Positions 18,966 to 28,904 of a DNA stretch of 64,000 bases are shown one piece after another (the first letter of the stretch is position 1; every line of letters begins with the position of its first letter). A model generated the notes under the pieces. That model did no database searches, was not told where the DNA came from, and was given only the letters and a program-made list of their open reading frames with translations. The DNA comes from Aquirickettsiella gammari (GTDB lineage Bacteria; Pseudomonadota; Gammaproteobacteria; Diplorickettsiales; Diplorickettsiaceae). The stretch is from NCBI GenBank assembly GCA_963701065.1, contig OY969558.1, positions 1 through 64,000 of the forward strand. Direction: 5' to 3'. Both the position numbers and the translations under genes were made by a program.

Positions 18966-20891
18966 ATGGAACATTTTCAGTTAATTAGTCTGCTACTGGT
19001 TTTTTCTCCTTTGGTGGGCGCCTTAATAGCCGGATTAGGTGGTAGAGCGGTTAGTTGTCGTATGGCGCATGGCGTCACTATTTTAGCCATTTCGTTTTCC
19101 TTTGTTTTATCACTTTATTTTGCCTATCAATTATTTTTTTTGCACAGCACGGCTTATGATGCCAATCTTTATCTGTGGGATTTTACCGGTAAATTCCGCT
19201 TTAATATCGGATTTTTGATTGATCCCTTGACGGTGGTGATGTTTCTTGTCGTTAGCTTTGTTTCCTTGATAGTGCACATTTATAGCATCACTTATATGGC
19301 CGGTGATCCGGGTTATAAACGTTTTTTTAGTTACATGTCGGCTTTTACCTTTGCGATGTTGATGTTGGTCAGTGCTAATAATTTTCTACAGTTATTTTTT
19401 GCTTGGGAAGGCGTGGGTTTGGTTTCTTATCTGTTGATTGGTTTCTGGTTTAAACGGGAATCGGCGAATGCGGGTAGTTTTAAGGCTTTTTTAGTCAATC
19501 GCATCGGCGATTTTGGATTTTTTCTTGGTATCGCTTTATTGTTTAATTATGTCGGTAGTTTGGATTATCTACAGGTATTTCATCAAGCACCGCTGCTAAA
19601 GAATATGAGCATCAGTATTTTTCCACACCGTTCTTTTTCGGTTATCGCTTTAATCTGTTTTCTATTATTTATAGGTGCGATGGGTAAATCGGCGCAGATG
19701 CCTTTACATGTTTGGCTCCCTGAGTCGATGGAAGGTCCTACTCCTATTTCAGCCTTGATCCATGCCGCTACGATGGTGACAGCCGGTGTCTACTTAGTCG
19801 CGCGTCTTTCACCGCTCTATGAATATGCGCCCAGCGTTATGAACCTGATATTAATCCTAGGTGGAACAACGGCTTTATTCATGGGCTTGGTGGCTATCGT
19901 GCAAAATGATATTAAACGCGTGATTGCCTATTCAACTTTATCGCAACTCGGCTATATGATGGTTGCTTTAGGTGCATCGGCGTATGCGGCGGGTATTTTT
20001 CATTTAGTGACGCACGCCTTTTTCAAAGCCTTGTTGTTTTTAGCAGCTGGTTCAGTGATATTAGCGTTGCATCATGAACAAGATATCCGCAAAATGGGTG
20101 GTTTAGCCAAAGTGATGCCAGTCACTTATGTTTGTTTTTTAGTGGGCGCATTGGCTTTGGCGGCTTTACCACCGTTCTCTGGTTTTTATTCCAAAGATGC
20201 CATTATTGAGGCGGTACAGGCTTCCCATTTACCGGCGGCGCATTATGCGTATTATTGTGTCTTAATCGGTGCTTTGGTAACGGCATTTTATATTTTCCGT
20301 ATTTTTTTCCTGGTTTTTCATACCAAGCCGCGTAGTAACGCCGCTCAAGCGCGCTATTGTCAGAAGACATCGAGGCTGGTTAAGCTCAGCTTAATCGCTT
20401 TAGCCATTCCTTCGCTAGTAGCCGGTTTCTTATTGGCACCTGGCTTCTTGAATGCGTCAGGGGCTGGGTTACTCAGAGCGAGCCTTTTTATTTTACCGAG
20501 TCATCAAGCGGCATTGAGCGAAAATTTATTCAGTTTGGCGACACTGTTTGCGCTAGCAGGTATTTTGCTGGCTTATTTATGTTATTTGCAAATTCCGACA
20601 CTTCCTTTTTGGCTACAAGGACATTTTTCTTGGATTTACCGTGTCTTAGTGAATAAATATGGTTTTGATACCTTTAATCAGCGTGTATTTGCCGATGGCG
20701 GACGGCGCTTAGCACAATTATTTTTTAGCGTCGATGCGAATGTATTAGATGATAGGTTGATTGATGGATCAGGAAGGCGTATTAGTTGGCTCTCTAGCGT
20801 ATTACGTCGTCTGCAATCGGGGCTCATTTATCAATATGCTTTGTTGATGGTGTTGAGTGTCATTATTTTTTTGTTGGTTTTTTCCTTATAA
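18966..20891 (+). CDS. nuoL: NADH-quinone oxidoreductase subunit L
   Basis: The distal antiporter-like proton-pumping subunit, 641 residues. Conserved parts include FAWEGVGLVSYLLIGFW with the key Glu, MGKSAQMPLHVWLPESMEGPTPISALIHAATMVTAGVYLVAR with the Lys and His residues of the proton channel, NDIKRVIAYSTLSQLGYM, and the C-terminal lateral helix and final anchor (YQYALLMVLSVIIFLLVF). A good Shine-Dalgarno (gaggg) precedes the ATG, seven bases after nuoK. Confidence 0.97.
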   Translation: MEHFQLISLLLVFSPLVGALIAGLGGRAVSCRMAHGVTILAISFSFVLSLYFAYQLFFLHSTAYDANLYLWDFTGKFRFNIGFLIDPLTVVMFLVVSFVSLIVHIYSITYMAGDPGYKRFFSYMSAFTFAMLMLVSANNFLQLFFAWEGVGLVSYLLIGFWFKRESANAGSFKAFLVNRIGDFGFFLGIALLFNYVGSLDYLQVFHQAPLLKNMSISIFPHRSFSVIALICFLLFIGAMGKSAQMPLHVWLPESMEGPTPISALIHAATMVTAGVYLVARLSPLYEYAPSVMNLILILGGTTALFMGLVAIVQNDIKRVIAYSTLSQLGYMMVALGASAYAAGIFHLVTHAFFKALLFLAAGSVILALHHEQDIRKMGGLAKVMPVTYVCFLVGALALAALPPFSGFYSKDAIIEAVQASHLPAAHYAYYCVLIGALVTAFYIFRIFFLVFHTKPRSNAAQARYCQKTSRLVKLSLIALAIPSLVAGFLLAPGFLNASGAGLLRASLFILPSHQAALSENLFSLATLFALAGILLAYLCYLQIPTLPFWLQGHFSWIYRVLVNKYGFDTFNQRVFADGGRRLAQLFFSVDANVLDDRLIDGSGRRISWLSSVLRRLQSGLIYQYALLMVLSVIIFLLVFSL

Positions 20892-20911
20892 ATTAATTGT
20901 AATCTAAGAAA

Positions 20912-22465
20912 ATGCTGTTAACTTTACTTGATTCTTTAGCCTTGTTATTCAAAAACCATTTATTGAGTTTATTGATTTGGTTACCTGTATTAGGCGGTGT
21001 GATTGCAGTCGCTATCGATGGCGATCGCTATCCGCAACGGGCACGCATCACCGCCTTAATAACCTGCTTAGTGACGCTGGCTTTATGTATACCACTTTAT
21101 TTGGATTTTAATCCCGCATTAAGTCGTATGCAATTTCAAGAAAATATTCCTTGGATCAGTGTTTATAATATCAATTATTCTTTAGGTATTGATGGCATCT
21201 CGCTACCGTTAATCTTGTTAACGATCTTTACCACCTTACTCGTTATTTTGGCGGCTTGGCGCAGTGTAACACTACGGGTTGCACAATACATGGCAGCATT
21301 TTTAATGATGCAAGGTATGATGGTTGGAACCTTTGCTGCTACGGATTCGATTTTGTTTTATGTCTTTTGGGAAGCGATATTGATTCCTATGTATCTTAGT
21401 ATCGGTGTCTGGGGAAGCGATAATCGCTCTTATGCTTCGATTAAATTTTTCTTATATACCTTTTTTGGTTCGGCATTAATGTTGATCGCCTTACTTTATT
21501 TAGGCGTGCATAACCCACAGCAAAACTTTTTGATTGCGAGTTTTTATCCCTTAAAACTCAGTATGCCGGAACAAGTGTGGATCTTTGCGGCTTTTTTAAT
21601 TGCTTTTGCGGTCAAGATTCCGATGTGGCCTTTACATACTTGGCTTCCTGATGCGCACACCGAAGCGCCGGCCGGTGGTTCAGTGGTATTAGCCGCTTTA
21701 ATGTTAAAGTTAGGCGGATATGGTTTTCTACGTTTTAGCTTACCGATTGTGCCAGATGCTAGTCGTTTACTCGATGGCTTTATGATAGCACTGGCCTTAA
21801 TTGCTATTGTTTATATTGGGCTGGTGGCTTTAGCGCAAGTGGATATGAAACGCTTGATTGCTTATTCCTCTATTGCGCACATGGGCTTTGTGGTACTGGG
21901 TTGTTTTATGTTATTTGCCATCATGGCACATAGTCACAATACCTTAATGGCCTATATGAGTTTAGAAGGTGCGATGGTACAAATGGTTTCGCATGCTTTT
22001 AGTTCCGGCGCTATGTTTTTAGCGGTGGGTATGTTGACGTATCGTTTTCGCAGTCGTTTGATTAAAGATTATGGTGGCATTGCAACGCGTATGCCTTTAT
22101 TAGCTTCTTTTTTTATGTTGTTTGCGATGTCGAATGTCGGATTGCCGGGTACTTCCGGTTTCGTTGGCGAGTTTATGATTATCCTGAGTGCTATGCAGGC
22201 TAGTTTTTGGATTACGACGATTGCTGCCAGCACCTTAATTCTGAGTACTAGCTACACGCTTTATCTGTATAAACGCGTTTTTTTTGGCGAGATTACTAAC
22301 CCTTTGGTGGAAGCAAGTGGTGATATTCATGGATTTGAAAAGTTGGTTTTTATTTTACTCGCCCTAGCAATTATTTTGCTGGGTGTTTATCCAGCGCCTC
22401 TATTGACGATAATGCACACTTCTATAGACTCAATTTTACATTGGAGTTTGCAGACTAAATTATGA
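20912..22465 (+). CDS. nuoM: NADH-quinone oxidoreductase subunit M
   Basis: Second antiporter-like proton pump of the membrane arm, 517 residues with about fourteen helices. Diagnostic segments are FYVFWEAILIPMYLSIGVWG with the catalytic Glu, FAVKIPMWPLHTWLPDAHTEAPAGGSVVLAALMLKLGGYGFLRF and VDMKRLIAYSSIAHMGFV. The end overlaps nuoN by 4 nt. Confidence 0.97.
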   Translation: MLLTLLDSLALLFKNHLLSLLIWLPVLGGVIAVAIDGDRYPQRARITALITCLVTLALCIPLYLDFNPALSRMQFQENIPWISVYNINYSLGIDGISLPLILLTIFTTLLVILAAWRSVTLRVAQYMAAFLMMQGMMVGTFAATDSILFYVFWEAILIPMYLSIGVWGSDNRSYASIKFFLYTFFGSALMLIALLYLGVHNPQQNFLIASFYPLKLSMPEQVWIFAAFLIAFAVKIPMWPLHTWLPDAHTEAPAGGSVVLAALMLKLGGYGFLRFSLPIVPDASRLLDGFMIALALIAIVYIGLVALAQVDMKRLIAYSSIAHMGFVVLGCFMLFAIMAHSHNTLMAYMSLEGAMVQMVSHAFSSGAMFLAVGMLTYRFRSRLIKDYGGIATRMPLLASFFMLFAMSNVGLPGTSGFVGEFMIILSAMQASFWITTIAASTLILSTSYTLYLYKRVFFGEITNPLVEASGDIHGFEKLVFILLALAIILLGVYPAPLLTIMHTSIDSILHWSLQTKL

Positions 22466-23922
22466 TGACACTACAACAATTACTTAATTTTCCAGCCGCT
22501 CCTGAAGTTGCTTTACTGTTTATGACCTGTGTTGTTCTGTTATTGGAACTTTTTGTTAAACAGAAAAACAGTCTATTGACCTATACCGCGAGCCAATTAA
22601 GTTTGCTGATTAGTTTGGTATTGGTTTCTCATTTATATAGAATTCCGGCGCAATTACTTTTTCATCAGCATTATATCTGGGATCTGGTTGCCTATTTTAT
22701 TAAGTTGAGCATTCTTTTTTTCAGTATTTTTGCTTTTGTTTATGCACGCGATGCGTTAAAGCATCTGGGTATTAATTCAGGAGAATATTATTTATTAGGT
22801 TTATTTTCGATCCTGGGTATGCTGGTTTTGACCTCGGCAAATAGCTTATTAACGCTTTATCTCGGTTTAGAGCTTTTATCTTTTCCACTCTATGCCTTAG
22901 TGGCTTTGCAACGAAAACCCAGTGATGCCGCTGAAGCGGCGATGAAATATTTCATTTTAGGTGCGCTGGCTTCGGGTTTGTTTTTGTATGGTCTCTCTTT
23001 ATTGTATGGCGCGACCCATTCTTTAATTATTCCAACCATTAACCAGGTTTTACTCCAAGGAGGGCAATCGCCCATCCTGTTAACGACAGGTCTTGTTTTT
23101 ATCGTAGCCGGTATTGCCTTTAAGCTAGGGGCGGCGCCTTTTCAACTTTGGGTACCGGATGTTTATCAAGGCGCGCCAACCCCCGTTACCTTGTTTATCA
23201 GTGCCGCGCCAAAAATAGCCGGACTTGCCTTAGCGATACGTCTGTTGATAGATGCGCTACCTAGCCTACATAGCTATTGGCAACCCTTGATAGGGGTTAT
23301 TGCGGTACTCTCGTTTGGTTTAGGTAATTTGGTCGCTATTGCGCAGGAGAATCTAAAGCGTATGTTGGCTTATTCTGCGATAGCCCATATTGGCTATGCT
23401 TTATTAGGCTTAAGTGCCGGCACGGCGACAGCTTATGCGATGAGTCTATTTTACCTGCTGGCTTATGGTCTTATGGCGCTCACTGCGTTTGGTCTATTGG
23501 TCGTTGTCAGTAAATCAGGTCAGGTGGAAGCGATTAATGATTTAAGAGGGCTTAATGCGAGGAGCCCCTGGTTAGCACTGGTAATGCTATTGGCGATGTT
23601 TTCTATGGCCGGGATTCCACCGACGGTAGGCTTTTTTGCTAAATTAGGTATCTTATTAGGCCTAATTGGGGCAGATCAGTTATGGATGGCCACTTTAGCC
23701 ATTATTTTTGCGATTATCGGTGCTTATTATTACCTTAATGTCATAAAAGTGATGTATTTTGAGGAACCTGAACCCACATTGCCCCGTTTAATGGTAGCAC
23801 CGGATGCCTACCTTGCCCTTAGTATTAATGCTATACTATTACTCGTTCTAGGTTTATTCCCTAGTCAATTAATGGAGTTGGCACAAACGGCGTTTTTTAC
23901 GATTAATCATCCTGTTTATTAG
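22462..23922 (+). CDS. nuoN: NADH-quinone oxidoreductase subunit N
   Basis: Third antiporter-like subunit and last gene of the 14-gene nuo operon, 486 residues. Key parts are LYLGLELLSFPLYALVAL, AFKLGAAPFQLWVPDVYQGAPTPVTLFISAAPKIAGLALAIRLL and NLKRMLAYSAIAHIGYALLG. It begins inside the nuoM stop region (ATGA). A lipoprotein gene follows only 15 nt downstream and may be co-transcribed. Confidence 0.97.
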   Translation: MMTLQQLLNFPAAPEVALLFMTCVVLLLELFVKQKNSLLTYTASQLSLLISLVLVSHLYRIPAQLLFHQHYIWDLVAYFIKLSILFFSIFAFVYARDALKHLGINSGEYYLLGLFSILGMLVLTSANSLLTLYLGLELLSFPLYALVALQRKPSDAAEAAMKYFILGALASGLFLYGLSLLYGATHSLIIPTINQVLLQGGQSPILLTTGLVFIVAGIAFKLGAAPFQLWVPDVYQGAPTPVTLFISAAPKIAGLALAIRLLIDALPSLHSYWQPLIGVIAVLSFGLGNLVAIAQENLKRMLAYSAIAHIGYALLGLSAGTATAYAMSLFYLLAYGLMALTAFGLLVVVSKSGQVEAINDLRGLNARSPWLALVMLLAMFSMAGIPPTVGFFAKLGILLGLIGADQLWMATLAIIFAIIGAYYYLNVIKVMYFEEPEPTLPRLMVAPDAYLALSINAILLLVLGLFPSQLMELAQTAFFTINHPVY

Positions 23923-23937
23923 AGGTTGGCAATAGAA

Positions 23938-24510
23938 ATGAAAAAAATCTTTATTATTTTAATCCTATCCTTAGGCTTACAAGGCTGTCTTGCGGGTGCT
24001 TTTGTAGCGGGTAGTGCTACAACAGGCAGTTTTGTGACCGATCCGCGAACTATTGATACGATTAAAAATGATGAGGAACTCAACTTTAAGATAAATCGAA
24101 AATTAGCCAATGACCCTGTTTTAGCGGCGGAAACGCATATTTCCGCGGTGAGTTATAATGAGGTTATTTTGTTAACGGGTCAGGCTTATGATGAAGAGCT
24201 AAAGAATAGGGCTGGCAAATATGCCAAGTCCATACCCGGAGTCAAACGGGTGTTTAATGAAATTACCCTAGGTATCCCTACTACAGTGTATCGACGTGCT
24301 CAAGACGTGGCGATAACTTCAGCGGTTAAAACAAAGATGTTTGCGAGTCGAACGCTAAAATCGAATAATTTCAAGATAGTGACCGAGGATGGCGTTGTTT
24401 TTATTCTCGGTGCGGCAACGCCAAAGCAAGCTAATTTAGCGGTATCGATTGCCAGAGAGTCTACCGGGGTTAAAAAAGTTGTTAAACTGATAGAATGTAG
24501 AGAAGAATAA
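23938..24510 (+). CDS. BON-domain outer-membrane lipoprotein (DolP/YraP-like)
   Basis: A lipoprotein with signal peptide MKKIFIILILSLGLQGC; the lipobox LQGC places the lipidated Cys at residue 17. It carries two BON domains (about 45-115 and 120-190, each with the alternating hydrophobic pattern and a Gly-Val turn: SIPGVKRVFNEI and ESTGVKKVVKLI). The layout is that of DolP, which maintains outer-membrane integrity in gammaproteobacteria. I use the ATG at 23938. The TTG at 23926 abuts the AGAGG ribosome site and cannot use it. DolP normally neighbours diaA/yraN, not nuo, so the position is unusual. Confidence 0.85.
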   Translation: MKKIFIILILSLGLQGCLAGAFVAGSATTGSFVTDPRTIDTIKNDEELNFKINRKLANDPVLAAETHISAVSYNEVILLTGQAYDEELKNRAGKYAKSIPGVKRVFNEITLGIPTTVYRRAQDVAITSAVKTKMFASRTLKSNNFKIVTEDGVVFILGAATPKQANLAVSIARESTGVKKVVKLIECREE

Positions 24511-24623
24511 AGTTTCGGTGTTAGAACACATTGGGGGTTTTATCTTTTAAGTCTAGTTTAAAAATAAGCTAGCTTGATGGAGTCGAAAACGCTAGGATAG
24601 CTATAAAATATAAGAGGTTAACT

Positions 24624-25814
24624 GTGGAACTATTATTATACGGGTTATTAAATTTATCGTTTTGGGGTTATGTCGTTGCTTTATTAATATTAACCCACAT
24701 TACCATCGTCGGCGTTACGGTGTATCTGCATCGATCGCAAGCGCATCGTGCCTTAGAGTTGCATCCAGCGATTAGTCATTTTTTCCGTTTTTGGATCTGG
24801 TTAACCACGGGGATGGAAACAAAAAAATGGGTCTCTATCCATCGTAAGCATCATGCTAAGTGTGAAACCGAAGAAGATCCACATAGTCCTCAAACCAGAG
24901 GGATCAAAAAGGTATTCTTTGAAGGTGCGGAGCTTTATCGCGCAGAAGCCAAAAATCAGGATACGATGACTCGCTATGGTCAGGGAACGCCGGATGATTG
25001 GTTGGAACGACATGTTTATACTCAGCATAGTGCGGCGGGTGTAGCACTGATGTTTGTTATTGATATTGTTTTATTTGGTATCCCCGGTATTACTATTTGG
25101 GCTTTACAAATGTTATGGATTCCTTTGTTTGCCGCCGGCGTAGTCAATGGTATAGGCCATTATTGGGGTTATCGTAATTTTGAATGTCCTGATGCATCGC
25201 GTAATATTTTATCGCTGGGTGCCTTTATTGGCGGGGAAGAATTGCATAATAATCATCATACATTTCCGACCTCTGCCAAATTCTCAGTGAAATGGTGGGA
25301 GTTTGATCTGGGTTGGGTTTATATTCGCTTATTGCAAGCATTAGGTTTATCAAAGGTTAAACGGATATCGCCAAAACTTGGAAATATTCCCGGTAAATCC
25401 AGTGTTGATTCGGATACCTTAGCGGCACTTATCACCAATCGTTTTCAAGTATTAGCGCGTTATAGTCGAGAAGTGCTATTACCTGTTTTACAAGAAGAAA
25501 GGCTAAAAGCTAATATGACCAGTAAAGCTTTATTAAAGCGGGCCAAGATATCATTGATCCGTACCGAGTCTTTGTTAAATGAAGAAGGGAAACAGCAGAT
25601 TGCAGAAGTGATCAATAACTATCAGGTGTTGGCTTTAGTGTATCATTATCGTCTTAAGTTACAGGCGATTTGGGGGCGTACTACTGCCACGCAACGTGAA
25701 TTATTAGAGGCTTTACAAGATTGGTGCAAGCAGGCCGAAGCGACTGGCGTTTTGGCACTACGAAATTTTGCTGCTAGTTTAGCTGGATTTTCAACACAGA
25801 AAAAATTAAGTTAA
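24624..25814 (+). CDS. Membrane fatty acid (acyl-CoA type) desaturase
   Basis: A di-iron desaturase that should insert a double bond in acyl chains, most like the delta-9 stearoyl-CoA desaturase family. Three histidine boxes are present: HRSQAH (36-41), HRKHH (73-77) and HNNHH (208-212), plus the extra His in GIGHYWGYRN (179). Membrane helices lie near 10-30, 48-63, 138-157 and 160-176. At 396 residues it carries a C-terminal helical extension of over 150 residues after the last His box (LTSLL-type charged helices), which I do not recognise. The GTG start has a good site (aagagg) seven bases upstream. It lies alone between the nuo block and prfB, and would adjust membrane fluidity. Confidence 0.85.
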   Translation: MELLLYGLLNLSFWGYVVALLILTHITIVGVTVYLHRSQAHRALELHPAISHFFRFWIWLTTGMETKKWVSIHRKHHAKCETEEDPHSPQTRGIKKVFFEGAELYRAEAKNQDTMTRYGQGTPDDWLERHVYTQHSAAGVALMFVIDIVLFGIPGITIWALQMLWIPLFAAGVVNGIGHYWGYRNFECPDASRNILSLGAFIGGEELHNNHHTFPTSAKFSVKWWEFDLGWVYIRLLQALGLSKVKRISPKLGNIPGKSSVDSDTLAALITNRFQVLARYSREVLLPVLQEERLKANMTSKALLKRAKISLIRTESLLNEEGKQQIAEVINNYQVLALVYHYRLKLQAIWGRTTATQRELLEALQDWCKQAEATGVLALRNFAASLAGFSTQKKLS

Positions 25815-25927
25815 GATAAAATAATATGGCAGCGAGCGGGTGCTTGGTATCGCTGTGTGCTGAAGATAGCCTTCTTGAAAAGACATCATTAAAAAAATAC
25901 TTAAAAAATAGGTATAAATCTTAAGCT

Positions 25928-27026
25928 ATGTTTGAAACAGCGCCGATTATTCAGAAGATCAAAGAGCTAGAAGGCCGTGTGGCTGAATTACGGGGGTATC
26001 TTTGACTATCCGGCTAAATTTGAAAGGCTACAAGAGCTAGAGTTAGAATTGCAAAATCCTACTATCTGGAACGATCCTGAAAAGGCACAGATAATCGGTA
26101 AAGAGCGTGCTCAATTACAGCATATTGTCGATACCTTTTACCAATTAGAAAAAGGTCTTACTGATATTAAAGCGCTTTATGATTTAGCGATTAATGAAGC
26201 GGCGAACGATCTATTAGTAACTTTTCCAGATGAATTACTGGCGATAGAAGCGCAGCTAGAAAAACTTGAATTCAGACGTATGTTTCCTCGTCAACTGGAT
26301 AGTCATTCCGCTTATCTAGACATACAATCAGGATCCGGTGGCACCGAAGCACAAGATTGGGCCGAGATGCTATTGCGCATGTATCTGCGTTGGGGAGAGC
26401 AAAACCATTTTAAAGTGGAGTTGATAGAAGCATCTGCCGGTGAAGTGGCAGGTATCAAAAGTGCAACGCTTAAGTTTGAAGGGGAATATGCTTACGGTTG
26501 GTTACGCACTGAAACCGGTGTACACCGCTTAGTTCGATTATCACCTTTTGATGCCAATAAACGACGCCATACTTCCTTTGCGGCGGTATTTGTTTCACCC
26601 GAAGTGGACGAGACGATTGATATTGATATTAAGCCAGCGGATTTACGTATAGATACCTATCGTGCCAGTGGTGCGGGTGGACAGCATGTCAATCGTACCG
26701 ATTCGGCGGTGCGAATTACCCATATTCCGACCGGTGTTGTGGTGCAATCACAAAGTGATCGTTCGCAACATAAGAATCGCGATCAAGCGATGAAGCAGTT
26801 GCGTGCAAAATTATACGAACTTGAGCTGCGTAAACGTGCGGATGAAAAGCACAGTCAAGAATCTTTGAAACGGGACATTGCTTGGGGTAGTCAGATACGC
26901 TCTTATGTATTAGATGATGCACGTATTAAGGATCTACGTACCGGGGTAGAAACAGGAAATACCCAAGCGGTACTGAATGGACATATTAATCTTTTTTTAC
27001 GAGCGAGTTTAAAAGCCGGATTATAA
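25928..27026 (+). CDS. prfB: Peptide chain release factor 2, programmed +1 frameshift
   Basis: Recognises UGA and UAA stop codons and releases the finished protein. Translation starts at ATG 25928 (MFETAPIIQKIKELEGRVAELRGYL), meets an in-frame TGA at 26003-26005, and must shift +1 at the preceding CTT to continue in the frame that runs to 27026. The joined product, 25 plus 340 residues, is 365 residues, the E. coli RF2 length. The anticodon-like SPF tripeptide (RLSPFDANKRR) and the catalytic GGQ (ASGAGGQHVNRTDSAVR) are both visible. It lies directly upstream of lysS, as in E. coli. Shifting lets RF2 control its own level. Confidence 0.97.
25991..26006 (+). promoter_or_regulatory. Autoregulatory +1 frameshift site of prfB
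   Basis: The string CGGGGGTATCTTTGAC has all the parts known from E. coli: an internal Shine-Dalgarno-like GGGGG, the slippery CTT and the TGA-C stop context. The E. coli site reads AGGGGG, so one base of the internal Shine-Dalgarno is changed here. Low RF2 gives slow termination at TGA and favours the shift. Confidence 0.95.
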
Positions 27027-27110
27027 ATAGGTTGGTGCTACGCCATCCTTTTTGCTCATCGGGTAGAGTATAAATTTTAACAGTTTAGATTGAGTGTGGA
27101 AAAATTGAAA

Positions 27111-28628
27111 ATGCCTAATGAAAAGATAACGAGTAATAATCCTGACGATTTATTGCAACAACGTCGAGCAAAGTTAGATGATTTACGCCGTATTTCCAAT
27201 CCTTATCCGAATGATTTTCGCAGGACCAGCTTAGCCTCTGATTTGATGACCAAGTATGAAAAAGTCGATCTAGAAACCTTAGCGCAAAAAAATCAGTCGT
27301 TCAGTCTCGCTGGGCGGATCTTATTAAAACGCGATATGGGTAAAAGCTTATTCCTTGATATTCAGGATATGTCCGGAAAAATACAGGTTTATGTCAAACA
27401 AGACAATCTTGGATCAGAGGCATTTGAAGCCATTAAACGTTTGGATTTGGGTGATATTGTCGGGGTCGTTGGTTTATTGTTCAGGACTAAAACCAAACAA
27501 CTTTCAATAAAAGCTGAAAAAGTTTATTTACTCTGTAAATCCTTGCGACCGTTACCGGATAAATTTCATGGTCTTTCGGAATCTGATAAGGAACTACGTT
27601 ACCGGCAACGCTATCTTGATCTGATTACGAACGAAAAAACCAGAAAAACTTTTCAAATACGATCTCAGCTGATTAACGGCATTCGTCAGTTTTTGAATCA
27701 ACGCGGCTTTGTCGAGGTTGAAACCCCGATGATGCATGTTATACCCGGAGGCGCTTTAGCACGTCCTTTTGTAACACATCATAATGCCTTGGATATGGAA
27801 TTATTTCTTCGCGTTGCGCCGGAACTGCATCTAAAGCGCTTAGTGGTCGGTGGGATCGAAAAAGTGTTTGAAATTAATCGTAATTTTCGTAATGAAGGTC
27901 TTTCGACACGGCATAATCCTGAATTTAGTATGCTGGAGTTTTATCAAGCCTATGCCGATTATCATGATTTGATGGATTTAACAGAATGCTTAATTCGTGA
28001 ATTAGCGCAAACTATTTTAGCGACTTCAAACCTGAGCTATCAAGGCGATAGCTATGATTTATCGAAACCGTTTAAGCGTTTAAGCGTTCTAAATGCCATT
28101 CTTGAATTTAATTCACGATGGAGTATCAAGGATTTAAGCGATTTAAAGACCCTACAAAAAATTGCCGCCAGCTTGAATATTCCTTCTAGTGAGTCACTCG
28201 GTAAATTGCAATTTGCGCTTTTTGAAGAAACGGTGGAGCAGAAATTAAAACAACCGACTTTTATTACTGAATATCCTATTGATGTATCTCCGTTGGCAAG
28301 GCGTAATGATAAAAATCCTCACTTAGCCGATCGCTTTGAACTCTATATAGGGGGTCGTGAATTAGCCAATGGTTTTTCAGAGTTAAATGATCCTGAGGAT
28401 CAAGCGAATCGTTTTAAAGAACAAAGCTTGGCTAAATCAGCGGGAGATTTAGAGGCGATGCCTTATGATGAAGACTATATTACAGCACTTGAATATGGTT
28501 TGCCGCCGACAGCCGGGGAGGGGATAGGGATAGATCGCTTGGCGATGCTATTTACCGATTCAGCTTCGATTCGTGACGTTATTTTATTTCCGCTCATGCG
28601 CCCAGCCGAAGCTAACAAGGAACTATAA
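27111..28628 (+). CDS. lysS: Lysyl-tRNA synthetase (class II)
   Basis: Charges tRNA-Lys. From ATG 27111 the protein has 505 residues, the same as E. coli LysS. In-frame TTG (27090) and GTG (27096) starts lie just upstream without better ribosome sites. An OB-fold anticodon-binding domain (FSLAGRILLKRDMGKSLFLDIQDMSGKIQVYVK) is followed by the class II core. Motif 2 is FEINRNFRNEGLSTRHNPEFSMLEFYQAYADY, and motif 3 is GLPPTAGEGIGIDRLAMLFTDSASIRDVILFPLMRP. It sits 84 nt after prfB, the usual gammaproteobacterial pair. Confidence 0.96.
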   Translation: MPNEKITSNNPDDLLQQRRAKLDDLRRISNPYPNDFRRTSLASDLMTKYEKVDLETLAQKNQSFSLAGRILLKRDMGKSLFLDIQDMSGKIQVYVKQDNLGSEAFEAIKRLDLGDIVGVVGLLFRTKTKQLSIKAEKVYLLCKSLRPLPDKFHGLSESDKELRYRQRYLDLITNEKTRKTFQIRSQLINGIRQFLNQRGFVEVETPMMHVIPGGALARPFVTHHNALDMELFLRVAPELHLKRLVVGGIEKVFEINRNFRNEGLSTRHNPEFSMLEFYQAYADYHDLMDLTECLIRELAQTILATSNLSYQGDSYDLSKPFKRLSVLNAILEFNSRWSIKDLSDLKTLQKIAASLNIPSSESLGKLQFALFEETVEQKLKQPTFITEYPIDVSPLARRNDKNPHLADRFELYIGGRELANGFSELNDPEDQANRFKEQSLAKSAGDLEAMPYDEDYITALEYGLPPTAGEGIGIDRLAMLFTDSASIRDVILFPLMRPAEANKEL

Positions 28629-28679
28629 CAGAAGTTTTATCATCGCGGCTTGTTTTAATTTTTTTATATAAACGAAAAA

Positions 28680-28714
28680 AAACCGGTTAAATTATCTAAT
28701 ATCTTAACCGGTTT
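28680..28714. terminator. Bidirectional terminator between lysS and rpmG
   Basis: An 11-bp perfect inverted repeat aaaccggttaa/ttaaccggttt (28680-28690/28704-28714) lies between convergent genes. On the minus strand it is followed by eight T, making a strong end for the rpmB-rpmG transcript. On the plus strand the tail (tagtgatttta) is weaker. Confidence 0.88.
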
Positions 28715-28734
28715 AGTGATTTTAGCTTTAAAAT

Positions 28735-28887
28735 TTATTTGATTTTATCTTCTTCGAACAATTCATGTTTGCGTGTGATAGGGTCGTACTTTCTAAACTT
28801 TAACTTATTCGGCGTAGTTTTTTTGTTTTTATTTGTTGTATAGTAATAAGCACTGGCGGTAGATTTTAACTTAATTTTATCGCGCAT
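28735..28887 (-). CDS. rpmG: 50S ribosomal protein L33
   Basis: A 50-residue basic protein beginning MRDKIKLKSTASAYYYTT and ending YDPITRKHELFEEDKIK, recognisable as L33 of the Cys-free type: the zinc-binding CxxC pairs of some L33 versions are absent. It follows rpmB by 17 nt, as in most gammaproteobacteria, and is terminated by the hairpin at 28680-28714. Confidence 0.95.
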   Translation of the reverse strand: MRDKIKLKSTASAYYYTTNKNKKTTPNKLKFRKYDPITRKHELFEEDKIK

Positions 28888-28904
28888 GATGTTGCCTTCC
28901 TGAT

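Noticed and set aside
25928..27026. prfB read as a frameshifted pseudogene
   Set aside because: The stop and shift occur exactly at the known programmed site, and the joined protein has the full 365 residues.
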